DNA from: a virus
Length of the DNA: 64,000 bases
Strand: one strand, 5' to 3'
Virus record (IMG/VR): IMGVR_UViG_3300027770_002599
Coordinates: 43,802-107,801 of that record
Below the pieces are notes generated by a model, which was not told where the DNA came from, searched no databases, and worked only from the letters and a program-made list of their open reading frames with translations. Shown one piece after another: positions 49,941 to 58,434 of the stretch (the first letter of the stretch is position 1; each line of letters opens with the position of its first letter). Made by a program: the position numbers and the translations under genes.

Positions 49941-49951
49941 TGAAAGAAAGA

Positions 49952-50022
49952 GCGGATGATCGGACTTGAACCGACGACATCTAACTTGGAAGGATAGCGT
50001 TCTACCACTGAACTACATCCGC
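49952..50022 (-). tRNA. tRNA-Gly(TCC)
   Basis: 71 nt. Acceptor GCGGATG/CATCCGC is perfect; D-arm GTTC/GAAC; anticodon loop CTTCCAA (anticodon TCC); T-arm GTCGG/CCGAT around TTCAAGT. One T-T mismatch in the anticodon stem. No encoded CCA. The discriminator is T, usual for Gly. Overlaps the end of the gene upstream. Confidence 0.95.
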
Positions 50023-50427
50023 ACGATTTTCTTTTGGACAATCAGGAACCCAAGAACCACATATTCTCATTTCACCACCTAATAGTTTTTGAGCATTGCT
50101 CTTATCAGGTGCTTTCTCTGAAAAATATGATGGACTTATTCTAACACTCCTATCGTCCCCTGTCAAGTCCTCATAATCTTTGATTGCCTTGTCTACATCT
50201 CTATGAACTCTGCGGTCCAAAAGTTGTGGAGTATTTATGAGTATATCATTCAAATCAGTTTGTGGAAAGTATTTTCTCTGAACCTCATCAATAAAATCGT
50301 AAATGTTTTCTTCTGGAATATAAGTACATTGTGATACTCCCGTCACCAAAGAAGTGAATACAACTCCTATTACGGCATATCTAAAAATAGTCTTTGGTTT
50401 CTTTCCAAATTGAAAATTAAATTCCAT
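50002..50427 (-). CDS. Membrane-anchored protein whose 3' end lies in the tRNA (141 aa)
   Basis: One N-terminal membrane helix (FRYAVIGVVFTSLVTGVSQC), possibly an anchor, then a polar domain with a Cys pair near the end (MRICGSWVPDCPKE). The last seven codons and stop are the first 21 bases of tRNA-Gly. The ATG abuts a terminator T-run with no ribosome site; an internal start is possible. Function unknown. Confidence 0.65.
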   Translation of the reverse strand: MEFNFQFGKKPKTIFRYAVIGVVFTSLVTGVSQCTYIPEENIYDFIDEVQRKYFPQTDLNDILINTPQLLDRRVHRDVDKAIKDYEDLTGDDRSVRISPSYFSEKAPDKSNAQKLLGGEMRICGSWVPDCPKENRADVVQW

Positions 50428-50451
50428 AAAAAGGGAGGCAATTAACCTCCC
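50428..50451 (-). terminator. Terminator between rlpA-like gene and next ORF
   Basis: Stem GGGAGG/CCTCCC, seven-base loop, then five T that run straight into an ATG. Confidence 0.65.
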
Positions 50452-50452
50452 A

Positions 50453-50460
50453 TATTTATC
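50453..50460 (-). promoter_or_regulatory. Late-type promoter (GATAAATA) just before a terminator
   Basis: GATAAATA ends two bases before the hairpin. Start of transcription would fall in the 5' arm of the stem. Confidence 0.55.
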
Positions 50461-50462
50461 TG

Positions 50463-50831
50463 TTAGGCAGGAGCATAACAGACGTTAGCAACTCCTTGTC
50501 CTGGAGGCGCAATTGCCACAAACGCCCCGTAGGACAAGTCAAGGTCTCTTCCTCCAACAAAAGGACCTCTATCATTTACACGCACAACAACTGACTTACC
50601 ATTTGCCTGATTTGTCACTCTAAGTTTGGTTCCAAATGGCAGCCAACGATGTGCTACCGAATAACCGTATGCATTGAACCTTTCGCCATTGGCAGTTGTC
50701 TGCCCATTATATCCATCCCCCACACCATAGTTAGAAGCAAGACTGCATGAACTTGCCGGGGATGCTGCTTTTGCTGTTACGGGTGCTACACCGACAAAAC
50801 CAAAAGCAAGAAGTAAACTGAATAAACGCAT
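50463..50831 (-). CDS. RlpA-like exported double-psi beta-barrel protein
   Basis: 122 residues. Signal peptide to about Ala22. QTTANGERFNAYGYSVAHRWLPFGTKLRVTNQANGKSV, then VRVNDRGPFVGGRDLDLSYGA are the RlpA motifs with catalytic Glu and Asp in place. RlpA enzymes cut bare glycan strands of peptidoglycan. It could aid lysis or wall remodelling. It has a long leader and dual promoter. Confidence 0.87.
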   Translation of the reverse strand: MRLFSLLLAFGFVGVAPVTAKAASPASSCSLASNYGVGDGYNGQTTANGERFNAYGYSVAHRWLPFGTKLRVTNQANGKSVVVRVNDRGPFVGGRDLDLSYGAFVAIAPPGQGVANVCYAPA

Positions 50832-50952
50832 TTAAAAAAATAGAACTCTACATCCGTATAGGTAAAGGAGAAGTTCCCATCCTCTCGGAGGGCATTACCC
50901 ACGGCTCTAATTGCACTCAAAATCTCATAATAAAAAAGACACTTTAATTGTG
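50832..50952 (-). promoter_or_regulatory. Leader of the rlpA-like gene
   Basis: About 120 nt of untranslated leader with small hairpins (GGGTAATGCCC; CCTC/GAGG) and a possible GAACT/AGTTC stem. No match to a known riboswitch that I can defend. Confidence 0.45.
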
Positions 50953-50959
50953 CCTTAAT

Positions 50960-50988
50960 AGTATAAGTGATTATTTATGAATTGTCAA
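50960..50988 (-). promoter_or_regulatory. Early promoter with a late box in its spacer
   Basis: TTGACA (50983-50988), 17 bp, TATACT (50960-50965). The spacer contains CATAAATA (50972-50979), a late-type promoter. Confidence 0.82.
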
Positions 50989-50995
50989 GGAATCA

Positions 50996-51196
50996 TCACT
51001 TTACGTCAATTTCCTGATCCCCATACTCTTCTTTTGTTTCCAAAGAAAAATACTCCAATTCTTCCTCATCTTCTGGGTCTAACCATTCTAGAAATTCTTC
51101 TGTAATAGCAACAGCAATATCATAATTTTCGGTAGATTGAATTCTTTCAATTGCCCAATTACGTGCTTGAATAACAGGTTCAATCTTTGTTGCCAT
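50996..51196 (-). CDS. Small acidic protein (66 aa)
   Basis: Start at 51196 (MATKIEPVIQARNWAIERI), overlapping the endonuclease stop by 17 bases. Very acidic C-terminal half (EWLDPEDEEELEYFSLETKEE). Unknown function; could be a nucleic-acid mimic, speculative. Confidence 0.6.
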   Translation of the reverse strand: MATKIEPVIQARNWAIERIQSTENYDIAVAITEEFLEWLDPEDEEELEYFSLETKEEYGDQEIDVK

Positions 51197-51611
51197 AATA
51201 ATCTTTTCGGAAATACCTGGAGAGGATGTTGCTATTGTAGTATGCGGGCATTCCGTCGTCAAGTGCTTCCGTGAGGACATTGTTTGTGAAGAGTTGTCGT
51301 GTCTCCTCAAAATTTGTTTTGCCCTTTGTTTTGTGTAGTGAAATAATAGTTCTTGAAAAATTTTCTTTACCGTATTTTTCAATATCTTCTTTAAGTTCCG
51401 GACAAGATCCATAATAATTCTTCCAATCCGATTCTGATTTTACTTTTCTATTTTTTCCTTTCGGCGTTCTAAATTGCCATAAGTACTTTCTACCAATATA
51501 ACAGCGGTGATTAATATTATTTCGTATATGATATACAAACCCATAGTAATCTTGGATTTGATCTGAGTCAAAAATTTTTCCTTCATAGATCCAAGGATTA
51601 TCGTAACTCAT
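51180..51611 (-). CDS. GIY-YIG-like endonuclease
   Basis: 143 residues from the ATG at 51611. YGFVYHIRNNINHRCYIGRKYLW carries the G-(I/F)-Y...Y-I-G signature with the following Arg; SESDWKNYYGSCPELKEDIEKYGKENFSRTII has the conserved Glu region. Free-standing enzymes of this type in T4-like phages act as homing endonucleases. It lies beside nrdB. Confidence 0.72.
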   Translation of the reverse strand: MSYDNPWIYEGKIFDSDQIQDYYGFVYHIRNNINHRCYIGRKYLWQFRTPKGKNRKVKSESDWKNYYGSCPELKEDIEKYGKENFSRTIISLHKTKGKTNFEETRQLFTNNVLTEALDDGMPAYYNSNILSRYFRKDYYGNKD

Positions 51612-51747
51612 CAATATAATCCAACACTCTATTCAGATATTTATTGACTACTAATTTATCATTTGAAAAAACAATTTCTTCGTTAACTTTATGCTTAAGT
51701 TTATAAATTTTTGCCTTTAAAGCGTAAATATCTGTGATATGAATCAT
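51598..51747 (-). CDS. Small protein after nrdB (49 aa)
   Basis: MIHITDIYALKAKIYKLKHKV then VVNKYLNRVLDYIDEL, a helical pair. The ATG directly follows the T-run of the nrdB terminator, so there is no normal ribosome site. Overlaps the endonuclease gene start. I recall similar short proteins in cyanophages. Confidence 0.6.
   Translation of the reverse strand: MIHITDIYALKAKIYKLKHKVNEEIVFSNDKLVVNKYLNRVLDYIDELR
51638..51645 (-). promoter_or_regulatory. Late-type promoter (AATAAATA)
   Basis: AATAAATA inside the 49-codon ORF, 27 bp before the GIY-YIG start. Confidence 0.45.
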
Positions 51748-51775
51748 AAAAATAGGGGAGATTTCTCTCCCCTAT
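51748..51775 (-). terminator. nrdB terminator
   Basis: Perfect 10-bp stem ATAGGGGAGA/TCTCCCCTAT with a four-base loop, then five T on the minus strand, ending at the next ATG. Confidence 0.87.
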
Positions 51776-51786
51776 CTATAACGGAT

Positions 51787-52974
51787 TCAGAGTTTGAACC
51801 CACTAAATGTGTCCTTTTTCACATCTTGTTTTATTCCACCGACTACATAACTTTCAACTTCAGTTTCCTGTGGTGCTACTTGAAGTCCTTTAGAAGAAAT
51901 CCAGTGCTGAGTCCAAGGAAGAGGATTGTTATTTGCGGAAATATCATATTGTGGTTTTAAACCAATCCCTTTCATTCTTCGGTTTGCAATCCATTCAATA
52001 TATTGTTGAAGAAGTTTATCATTAAGTCCAATCATGCTGCCATCTTTAAAGAGATAGTCAGCCCATCTCTTTTCTTCCATTACTGCACGATCAAACATCA
52101 TAGTAACCCATTCTTCTTCTTCTTTCGCAATTTGTTTCATTTCAGGATCATCACCTTCTCTCCACTTATTCATAATATTTTGAGTGATTGCTAAATGTTG
52201 ATTTTCATCTCTTGCTATGAGAGAGATGATTTTAGCTGATCCTTCCATAAGCTTAAGTTCACCAAAGGCGAAACTGCAAGCAAAACTAACGTAAAACCGA
52301 ATACCTTCAAGAATGTTAACGTTTGCAACTGCTCTGTATAATTTTCGTTTGACATCATTGAGTGTTTCTTTTGCTAATGGAACTCCTTCAAGTTGATGCA
52401 CCCATTGGTTGGATGATCCATAATTTTGTGCTGCTTGAATAAAGTCATTATATGACCCTGTAACGCTTTCAGCACGTTCCAGAATACGTTCGTCGGAAAT
52501 AATAGTATCAAACACTTCTGATGGGTCAGAATAAATGTTCTTGATGATATAAGTATAAGAGCGACTATGAATCATCTCCATAAACTCCCACACTGTCATA
52601 CACGCTTCAAGTTCAGGAAGTGAACAGTATGGCAAAAATGCCAATCCTGGACCTCTCCCTTGAACACTATCTAACATAATTTGATATTTCAAATTTGAAG
52701 TGTAAATATGCTTTTGCTCAGGACGAAGGGTTTGATAATCTCCACGATCTTTCTGAAGTGAAACCTCTTCAGGTCTCCAGAAATATCCTAGCTGTTGAGT
52801 TGTTAATTTTTCAAAGATTGGATATTTGTATGAATCATACCTTTGGATTCCCAAAGGTTTGCCGAAGAACATTGGTTGTTTTTTAGTATTGACCTGATCC
52901 GTGTTGAAAACAGTCATGCCTTTTACTTGCGTATGTTCCTCTTCATTAAGAATTTTAAACTGCACAGGATTCAC
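51787..52974 (-). CDS. nrdB: Ribonucleotide reductase class Ia, beta subunit
   Basis: 395 residues. PYCSLPELEACMTVWEFMEMIHSRSYTYIIKN carries metal ligands (E, E, H). FACSFAFGELKLMEGSAKIISLIARDENQHLAITQNIM carries E and E-x2-H. It holds the diferric-tyrosyl radical cofactor. The start is a GTG within the last codons of nrdA, with GGGGAG just ahead. Makes dNTPs with NrdA. Confidence 0.95.
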   Translation of the reverse strand: MNPVQFKILNEEEHTQVKGMTVFNTDQVNTKKQPMFFGKPLGIQRYDSYKYPIFEKLTTQQLGYFWRPEEVSLQKDRGDYQTLRPEQKHIYTSNLKYQIMLDSVQGRGPGLAFLPYCSLPELEACMTVWEFMEMIHSRSYTYIIKNIYSDPSEVFDTIISDERILERAESVTGSYNDFIQAAQNYGSSNQWVHQLEGVPLAKETLNDVKRKLYRAVANVNILEGIRFYVSFACSFAFGELKLMEGSAKIISLIARDENQHLAITQNIMNKWREGDDPEMKQIAKEEEEWVTMMFDRAVMEEKRWADYLFKDGSMIGLNDKLLQQYIEWIANRRMKGIGLKPQYDISANNNPLPWTQHWISSKGLQVAPQETEVESYVVGGIKQDVKKDTFSGFKL

Positions 52975-55252
52975 ACTCCCCTTCCTCTACTTTACTTAAC
53001 TCGTCAACCAATTCAGACAAAGTAGGTTTTGACTCCTCAACTTCATCAGTTTTAATATCGTATGTATTCTGATAATATGAAGTCTTCCACCCATACTTAT
53101 ATGTAGTCAGAAAATCATTTGCCATCACAGAAACTGGAACCTCATTGTCGGAATAGTTCTCCGGATTATAACTCCAATTTCCAGAAATTGCCTGGTCAAA
53201 GAACTTTTGCATCATTGCAACAATTTTAATATATCCATCATTACTCTTCATATCCCACAACAGAGTATAATTATGTTTCAGTGTTGTATATTGTGGAACA
53301 ATTTGCTTCAGAGGTCCTTTCTTTGACTTTTTAATTGAAAGGAATCCTCTAGGTGGTTCAATACCATTTGTCGCATTAGAGACGACAGAACTACTCTCTG
53401 AGGGCATTTGAGCGGAGAGGGTGGAGTGCCTAAGTCCATACTCTAAAATAGATGCTCGGAGTGCCTCCCAATTATGTTGCAGTGAAACAGAAGAAATCTC
53501 ATCAATATCTTTCTTATAAGTATCAATAGGAAGAAGACCATCGGAATACTTAGTTCTTCCAAAATATTCACAATGTCCCTTTTCCTTAGCAATTTGATTT
53601 GATGCCTTTAGCAAATAATATTGAAAAGATTCTGAAAGTCCATGAACCGCATCCCATGCCTCTTGAGAATCATATTTAAATCCTAATTTGGCAAGATAAT
53701 GAGCCAGACCAATAAACCCTATTCCAAGAGAACGACGTGCCTTTGTAGCAACTTCTGCAGCAAGTACGGGATATTTTTGATAGTCAATCAATTCTTCTAA
53801 ACCACGAACAGAAAGTTCACATAGTTCTTCCAGTTCTTCATCAGACTTTACTTTACCAACATTAATAGCAGAAAGAATACAGAGAGCAATTTCACCTGTT
53901 GTTTCATCAATATGTTGAATTGGATATGTTGGAAGGGTTATTTCTTGACAGAGATTACTCATCTCAACTTTATCCTTAAAAGATGAGTGAGTATTGCAAT
54001 GATCAATATTCATGATGTAAATACGACCAGTTTCTGCACGTTCCTTAAGAAGACTAAGAATTAATTCTTGTGCCTTAACAGTTTTCTTTTGAATGGACGG
54101 ATTATTTTCATACCCAATGTAGAGAGAGTCAAACTCAATTGTTCCGAAAGAATCATAAAGTCTAGGTACGTCATGTGGGGAGAAAAGTGTAATCTCACCA
54201 TCTTGAATAAACCTTTCATAGAATAACTTTGAAATTTGAATGGAGTAATCCAACTTACGAACACGATTATCTTCGGTTCCCTTGTTGTTTTTAAGAACTA
54301 GGATGTCTTGGATTTCTTGGTGCCAGATAGGAAAATGAACTGTAGCAGAACCACCTCTGATGCCGTTCTGTGTGCAGCATCTGACAGTTGCCTCAAACTT
54401 TTTAAGGAAGGGAATAACACCTGTGTGCTGTACCTCTCCACCTCTAATTTTAGCGTTGATGCCACGGATTCTACCTGCGTTGATGCCGATACCAGCCCTT
54501 TGTGAGACATACCTGCCAATAGCCATATCACTGCTAAAGATACTATCCAGGGTGTCATCAACATCAACGAGAACACAAGATGCAAATTGACGAAGGGGTG
54601 TTCTGACCCCTGCCATGATTGGTGTTGGAATGTTGATTCTGTGCCTTGAGATTGCGTCATAATACCTCTTGACGTATGAAAGACGGGTTTCCTTAGGATA
54701 CTCTGCAAAGATAGTCAGAGCAATCATCATATACATGAACTGTGGAGTCTCATATACTCCACCGGTACTCCGATCTTGTACAAGATACTTATCAACAACC
54801 TGCCTAAGTCCAGCATAGGTAAACAAATAGTCCCTATCGTGCCGAATAAAAGCGTTTGCAGACTCAATTTCTTCCTTAGAATACTTGGTATAAATGTCTC
54901 TATCATAGACTTCTGCAGAAACACAGTCCATGATATGAGTTTCAAGATGAGGAAGTTCTTGCATCTTCCCATAAAGTTGCTTACGAATGGAAAAAAGAAG
55001 CAAACGTGCAGCAACAAACTGATAATTCGGATGCTCCAAATCAATCAAATCTGATGCAGAGCGAATTAAAATTTCTTGAATTTCTGCTGTAGTAATTCCA
55101 TCATAAAATTGAATGCCAGATTGTATTTCAACTTGTGATGCAGAAACTCCAGCAAGATTCTTACATGCCTCATCAACCATGATGTGCATTTTATCAAGAT
55201 CTATTTGTTCAACTATTCCGTTTCTTTTTTTGACTTTAAGTTCGTTACTCAT
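52955..55252 (-). CDS. nrdA: Ribonucleotide reductase class Ia, alpha subunit
   Basis: 765 residues. An N-terminal ATP-cone is visible (KVKKRNGIVEQIDLDKMH). RQFASCVLVDVDDTLDSI has the redox Cys; ...LCQEITLP and NLCQEITLPTYP have the radical-site Cys; ALCILSAINVG follows; the C-terminus ends in EECESCAV-like C-x2-C. The ATG overlaps the gp61 stop (ATGA). Confidence 0.96.
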   Translation of the reverse strand: MSNELKVKKRNGIVEQIDLDKMHIMVDEACKNLAGVSASQVEIQSGIQFYDGITTAEIQEILIRSASDLIDLEHPNYQFVAARLLLFSIRKQLYGKMQELPHLETHIMDCVSAEVYDRDIYTKYSKEEIESANAFIRHDRDYLFTYAGLRQVVDKYLVQDRSTGGVYETPQFMYMMIALTIFAEYPKETRLSYVKRYYDAISRHRINIPTPIMAGVRTPLRQFASCVLVDVDDTLDSIFSSDMAIGRYVSQRAGIGINAGRIRGINAKIRGGEVQHTGVIPFLKKFEATVRCCTQNGIRGGSATVHFPIWHQEIQDILVLKNNKGTEDNRVRKLDYSIQISKLFYERFIQDGEITLFSPHDVPRLYDSFGTIEFDSLYIGYENNPSIQKKTVKAQELILSLLKERAETGRIYIMNIDHCNTHSSFKDKVEMSNLCQEITLPTYPIQHIDETTGEIALCILSAINVGKVKSDEELEELCELSVRGLEELIDYQKYPVLAAEVATKARRSLGIGFIGLAHYLAKLGFKYDSQEAWDAVHGLSESFQYYLLKASNQIAKEKGHCEYFGRTKYSDGLLPIDTYKKDIDEISSVSLQHNWEALRASILEYGLRHSTLSAQMPSESSSVVSNATNGIEPPRGFLSIKKSKKGPLKQIVPQYTTLKHNYTLLWDMKSNDGYIKIVAMMQKFFDQAISGNWSYNPENYSDNEVPVSVMANDFLTTYKYGWKTSYYQNTYDIKTDEVEESKPTLSELVDELSKVEEGECESCAV

Positions 55253-56217
55253 ATTTTTTTCCAGGTTGTAAATTTAAGTTTTGCTTCTAATCCACTGTAT
55301 GTATTTAATTCTATCACTTCCTGAACATTGTGTCCAGTGAGTACCATATCATTTATATCCTTTTCCTTTATTGATGAAGGCCAGATGACAACTTTTTGTC
55401 CCATTTCAATAACACGGGAAATTCTTGATAGGATTTCTGAATTACGTGGTTCGTTATCATATATCCACACAGGATTGTCAATCCCCCACTTACCAACATC
55501 ACCATCAGCTCCACAAAGAGCAATCGCGTTTGAAATAAATGTTGAATCAAAGGGACCTTCGGTGATGTAAACAGTTTGATCCTTTTGCACTTCATCAAGA
55601 CCGTATATTTTTGGGGCATTGTCACATAGCATCACAGTAATGTATTTAACCTTGCTTGGACCCAATGCTCTTCCCTGAAATCCTATGAGAGCATTTTGAT
55701 AAAACATTGGAATGATAATCCTTGATTCATCATACTTTGTATTCTCAAAGGTTTGTTTAAGAGAATTAGTCCACTCCTTAAATTTTTCCGCATAATAAAA
55801 TTTATCTGGATTTAATTTTCTACCTTGCAAATATCCAGATGCACTTAGATTTTCAGATGCTTTGGGTAAATCAAGTTTTGGTTTAAACTCAGGAACTTTA
55901 AACTCAAATTTAGGTTCTTCTACTGTAAAATTCTTACCAGTATGCCCTTCTTTAAATTTATCAAAAATATATTGCTTATGAATCTCTATATCAAGTTGTT
56001 TTAAAAAATTATTAAATGATATGTTAATACCACAATTATGACACTTATAATTTGTATTATTTTTAACCTGATAAAGATATCCTCTCAACTTATTCTTATT
56101 CTTTTGGGAATCCCCACAAATAGGACAACGAAAGTTATAGAGATTGTTCTTTACCTTTTTAAATTTTTGAAGGCGAGAAGATATCAAATTGATGTACTTA
56201 ACATCAATAAAGTCCAT
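55249..56217 (-). CDS. 61: gp61 DNA primase
   Basis: 322 residues (T4 342). Zinc-binding CPICGD and CHNCG at about 35-65, then TOPRIM-like YITEGPFDSTFISNAIALCGADG and PVWIYDNEPRN. It makes RNA primers on the lagging strand with gp41 helicase. First gene of the gp61-nrdA-nrdB operon. Confidence 0.93.
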   Translation of the reverse strand: MDFIDVKYINLISSRLQKFKKVKNNLYNFRCPICGDSQKNKNKLRGYLYQVKNNTNYKCHNCGINISFNNFLKQLDIEIHKQYIFDKFKEGHTGKNFTVEEPKFEFKVPEFKPKLDLPKASENLSASGYLQGRKLNPDKFYYAEKFKEWTNSLKQTFENTKYDESRIIIPMFYQNALIGFQGRALGPSKVKYITVMLCDNAPKIYGLDEVQKDQTVYITEGPFDSTFISNAIALCGADGDVGKWGIDNPVWIYDNEPRNSEILSRISRVIEMGQKVVIWPSSIKEKDINDMVLTGHNVQEVIELNTYSGLEAKLKFTTWKKI

Positions 56218-56240
56218 AAAATCACATAATCATTGATACA

Positions 56241-56268
56241 AGTTTAGCAGATTATCTTATTTTGTCAA
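56241..56268 (-). promoter_or_regulatory. Early promoter of gp61-nrdAB
   Basis: TTGACA (56263-56268), 16 bp, TAAACT (56241-56246), 24 bp before the ATG. Confidence 0.65.
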
Positions 56269-56276
56269 GACATATA

Positions 56277-56696
56277 TTAGTTAGTTTTATGTTGATGATT
56301 TATACGTGCAGAATCTTCCATTCCGGCAGGTGTCCACCAACCAGATGCAAGAGTTGACATAGATGTGGCAAGAATAGCAAGAAGAACTCCACAACCAATA
56401 GTCATCCATTTGATTTTGGAAACATCACCTAATTCTTTTTCCAAAATAGTAATTCTGTCCCCAGATTTTCTATGTTCTTTCTCATTATCTTCTTTTAAAT
56501 TATCAATCATTTTAAGAAGTAAGTCATCAGTTCTTTGCTGATACTCAATTTTTTCATCGTGTACAGCAAGCATCTTAATTACATTCGTATTAACTTCACT
56601 TAATTTTTGAATGGCATCATCAAGTTTGTTGACTATATTTGCAAAGTCAGCAAACTTTTGCTCTAGCACAGCTACTTTTACAATTTCTTCTGACAT
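56277..56696 (-). CDS. Coiled-coil membrane protein (139 aa)
   Basis: VLEQKFADFANIVNKLDDAIQKLSEVNTNVIKMLAVHDEKIEY is a heptad coil; one membrane helix near 95-115 (MTIGCGVLLAILATSM). The order coil then helix resembles XhlA-type holin-associated proteins. Function inferred. Confidence 0.65.
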   Translation of the reverse strand: MSEEIVKVAVLEQKFADFANIVNKLDDAIQKLSEVNTNVIKMLAVHDEKIEYQQRTDDLLLKMIDNLKEDNEKEHRKSGDRITILEKELGDVSKIKWMTIGCGVLLAILATSMSTLASGWWTPAGMEDSARINHQHKTN

Positions 56697-56761
56697 TGTT
56701 CTAAAGCAAAGTATAGTTTTAAATAAAGAGCACTTTGCTAATATAATTCGTTAGATACAAT

Positions 56762-56769
56762 TATTTATT
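56762..56769 (-). promoter_or_regulatory. Late-type promoter (AATAAATA)
   Basis: AATAAATA across the stop of the 71-residue gene, 66 bp before the coiled-coil membrane gene. Confidence 0.5.
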
Positions 56770-56980
56770 CTTTTGGTTTCATCCATTTTTTACGAGAACC
56801 TAATCCCAAGTATATACTCTTTTTCTTATTTTTGAAAACTGGAGGATTACCTGGATCTGCTTGAGGAGTACCTGCAATTTTCCCCCCACCAACAGAATTG
56901 GTTGGTCCTCCAACAACCATACCATCCTCTTTCAATTGCCTAAATGCATTAATTATTTTTTCCAGTTTATTATTTTTCAT
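56765..56980 (-). CDS. Small Gly/Pro-rich protein (71 aa)
   Basis: Start at 56980 (MKNNKLEKIINAFRQLKEDG), 11-base overlap with the gene upstream. GGPTNSVGGGKIAGTPQADPGNPPV is a turn-rich middle seen in cyanophage proteins of this region; basic tail. Probably virion-linked; not proved. Confidence 0.68.
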   Translation of the reverse strand: MKNNKLEKIINAFRQLKEDGMVVGGPTNSVGGGKIAGTPQADPGNPPVFKNKKKSIYLGLGSRKKWMKPKE

Positions 56981-57353
56981 TGTAAATTTTGTAAAGTTCT
57001 GAAAGGCAATGAATATCAACTTGAATATCGTGAATTGAAGATTTTGGATATTCAGGAAATTTTCCCAAAAATATAATAAAAGTCTTCATTGCAGACCATA
57101 ATTCCTTTTCAATTTTAAAAAATAACATTGGAGTTGTTGCTTCACCAAATATATTATAAAGAATAATAAAATGGTTAATAAGAAGGTGAGTTTTTAGGTC
57201 ACCAGTATTCTTATATCGTTTCAAAAGTCTTTTGATATATTTAAAATGATTCAAATCCTTATCAAAATCTTCTCTGGTTACTGCCTGAGGATTTTCATAA
57301 TGTTTAATTGCAAACAAGAGGAAATTGTCCTCATTCAATTCATTGAAAATCAT
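56970..57353 (-). CDS. Helical protein in virion block (127 aa)
   Basis: Helical and aromatic: NFLLFAIKHYENPQAVTREDF, HFKYIKRLLKRYKN, LINHFIILYNIFGEATTPMLFFKIEKELW. This pattern recurs in T4-like phages near structural genes. Function unknown. Confidence 0.7.
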   Translation of the reverse strand: MIFNELNEDNFLLFAIKHYENPQAVTREDFDKDLNHFKYIKRLLKRYKNTGDLKTHLLINHFIILYNIFGEATTPMLFFKIEKELWSAMKTFIIFLGKFPEYPKSSIHDIQVDIHCLSELYKIYNEK

Positions 57354-57359
57354 TTATTA

Positions 57360-58394
57360 TCAAGCAACAGTAAGTGTAGTTGTTCCAATACCAACATCAG
57401 AAGTTGTTCCTGAACCACCAATATTGCGAAGAAGAACATCACCAAACTGTGAGGTGAATGAACTAATTACACCAACAGCACTTGAACCATCAGTAATAAC
57501 GCCAACAAATCCACTTGGAAGATCAATTTTCAGTTTTGTTGCATTCGTGCGAGTACTAAATGTAACTAAAAGTCCTTGAGTAATTGTTGATCCAATTGTG
57601 CTACCAGTTCCAATTTGAACAGAAGTAGTCCCAACAGCAACAACAGGAACATTTGTAAGTTTACCTGCTACTGTAAGAGAACTTCCAATAGCAACACCTG
57701 CTACTGAATCAACAAAGATATTAGTTCCACCAATCGCAACAGTTTGTCCCGATGTGGTTAATGTTGTTGAGATTGCAACGTTTGCAGAAAGGACTGTACT
57801 TGGTGCAGTAAATGCAAATGATACTCTGTTTGTAACTTGACCATTAAAGTTTGTAAACACATCTGGAGATCCGTGCAGAGCAGCCGTTGATGACCAGGCA
57901 TATTGAGTGGATCCTGATGATGATGCAGTTGCAACGATTGCTGTGGATTCGTTTGCATTATTTGCATCAAAGGTACGAATTCTCATCGTTGCACCAGCAC
58001 TTGCAAAAACAAGCTCATTGAATACAACGTGAATATACCCAGTAGTGTTGGTAGCAATACCAGTAGTTGCTCCACCACCGATGGCAATTCTTGAGGATCT
58101 ATTTGGATCTTCAAAGAAGACCGCAACAGGACCAGCAGTACCGATACCAGTAGCACCAGCATCTCCAAGTGTTGAAGTACTGTTCAATCCAACAACTGGA
58201 ACTAAAACTTCATCATAATAAGATGATGAAAGACCAGAATGTTCGCTAGTGCCATATCTTCTGTAAACCCATCCACGTACATCTGCAAAGCAATTCCAAG
58301 GAGTATTATTTCTATCATTCTCAGACAGATGTTTGGGAATAGCATAATTGTTTGCTGCGGTTTCAGTTGTTGTGGAAATGCCCCAGAGTGCCAT
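57360..58394 (-). CDS. Virion structural protein (344 aa)
   Basis: MALWGISTTTETAANNYAIPKHL and NCFADVRGWVYRRYG are the N-terminal marks of a family of cyanophage structural proteins; the rest is Gly/Ser/Thr-rich beta repeats (TTLTTSGQTVAIGGTNIFV; VGTTSVQIGTGST). A late promoter TATAAATA (58427-58434) lies 33 bp before the ATG. Confidence 0.78.
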   Translation of the reverse strand: MALWGISTTTETAANNYAIPKHLSENDRNNTPWNCFADVRGWVYRRYGTSEHSGLSSSYYDEVLVPVVGLNSTSTLGDAGATGIGTAGPVAVFFEDPNRSSRIAIGGGATTGIATNTTGYIHVVFNELVFASAGATMRIRTFDANNANESTAIVATASSSGSTQYAWSSTAALHGSPDVFTNFNGQVTNRVSFAFTAPSTVLSANVAISTTLTTSGQTVAIGGTNIFVDSVAGVAIGSSLTVAGKLTNVPVVAVGTTSVQIGTGSTIGSTITQGLLVTFSTRTNATKLKIDLPSGFVGVITDGSSAVGVISSFTSQFGDVLLRNIGGSGTTSDVGIGTTTLTVA

Positions 58395-58426
58395 TCTTTT
58401 TACCTATAATTCGTTAATCTAAGAAG

Positions 58427-58434
58427 TATTTATA
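58427..58434 (-). promoter_or_regulatory. Late promoter (TATAAATA) right after a terminator
   Basis: Perfect box directly after the T-run of the hairpin at 58440-58467. Confidence 0.78.

Noticed and set aside
50832-50952. Glutamine riboswitch (glnA/downstream-peptide type) in the rlpA leader
   Set aside because: A GAACT/AGTTC stem and ACGGATGTAG look vaguely similar, but the conserved GAAGGAACGC part is missing.
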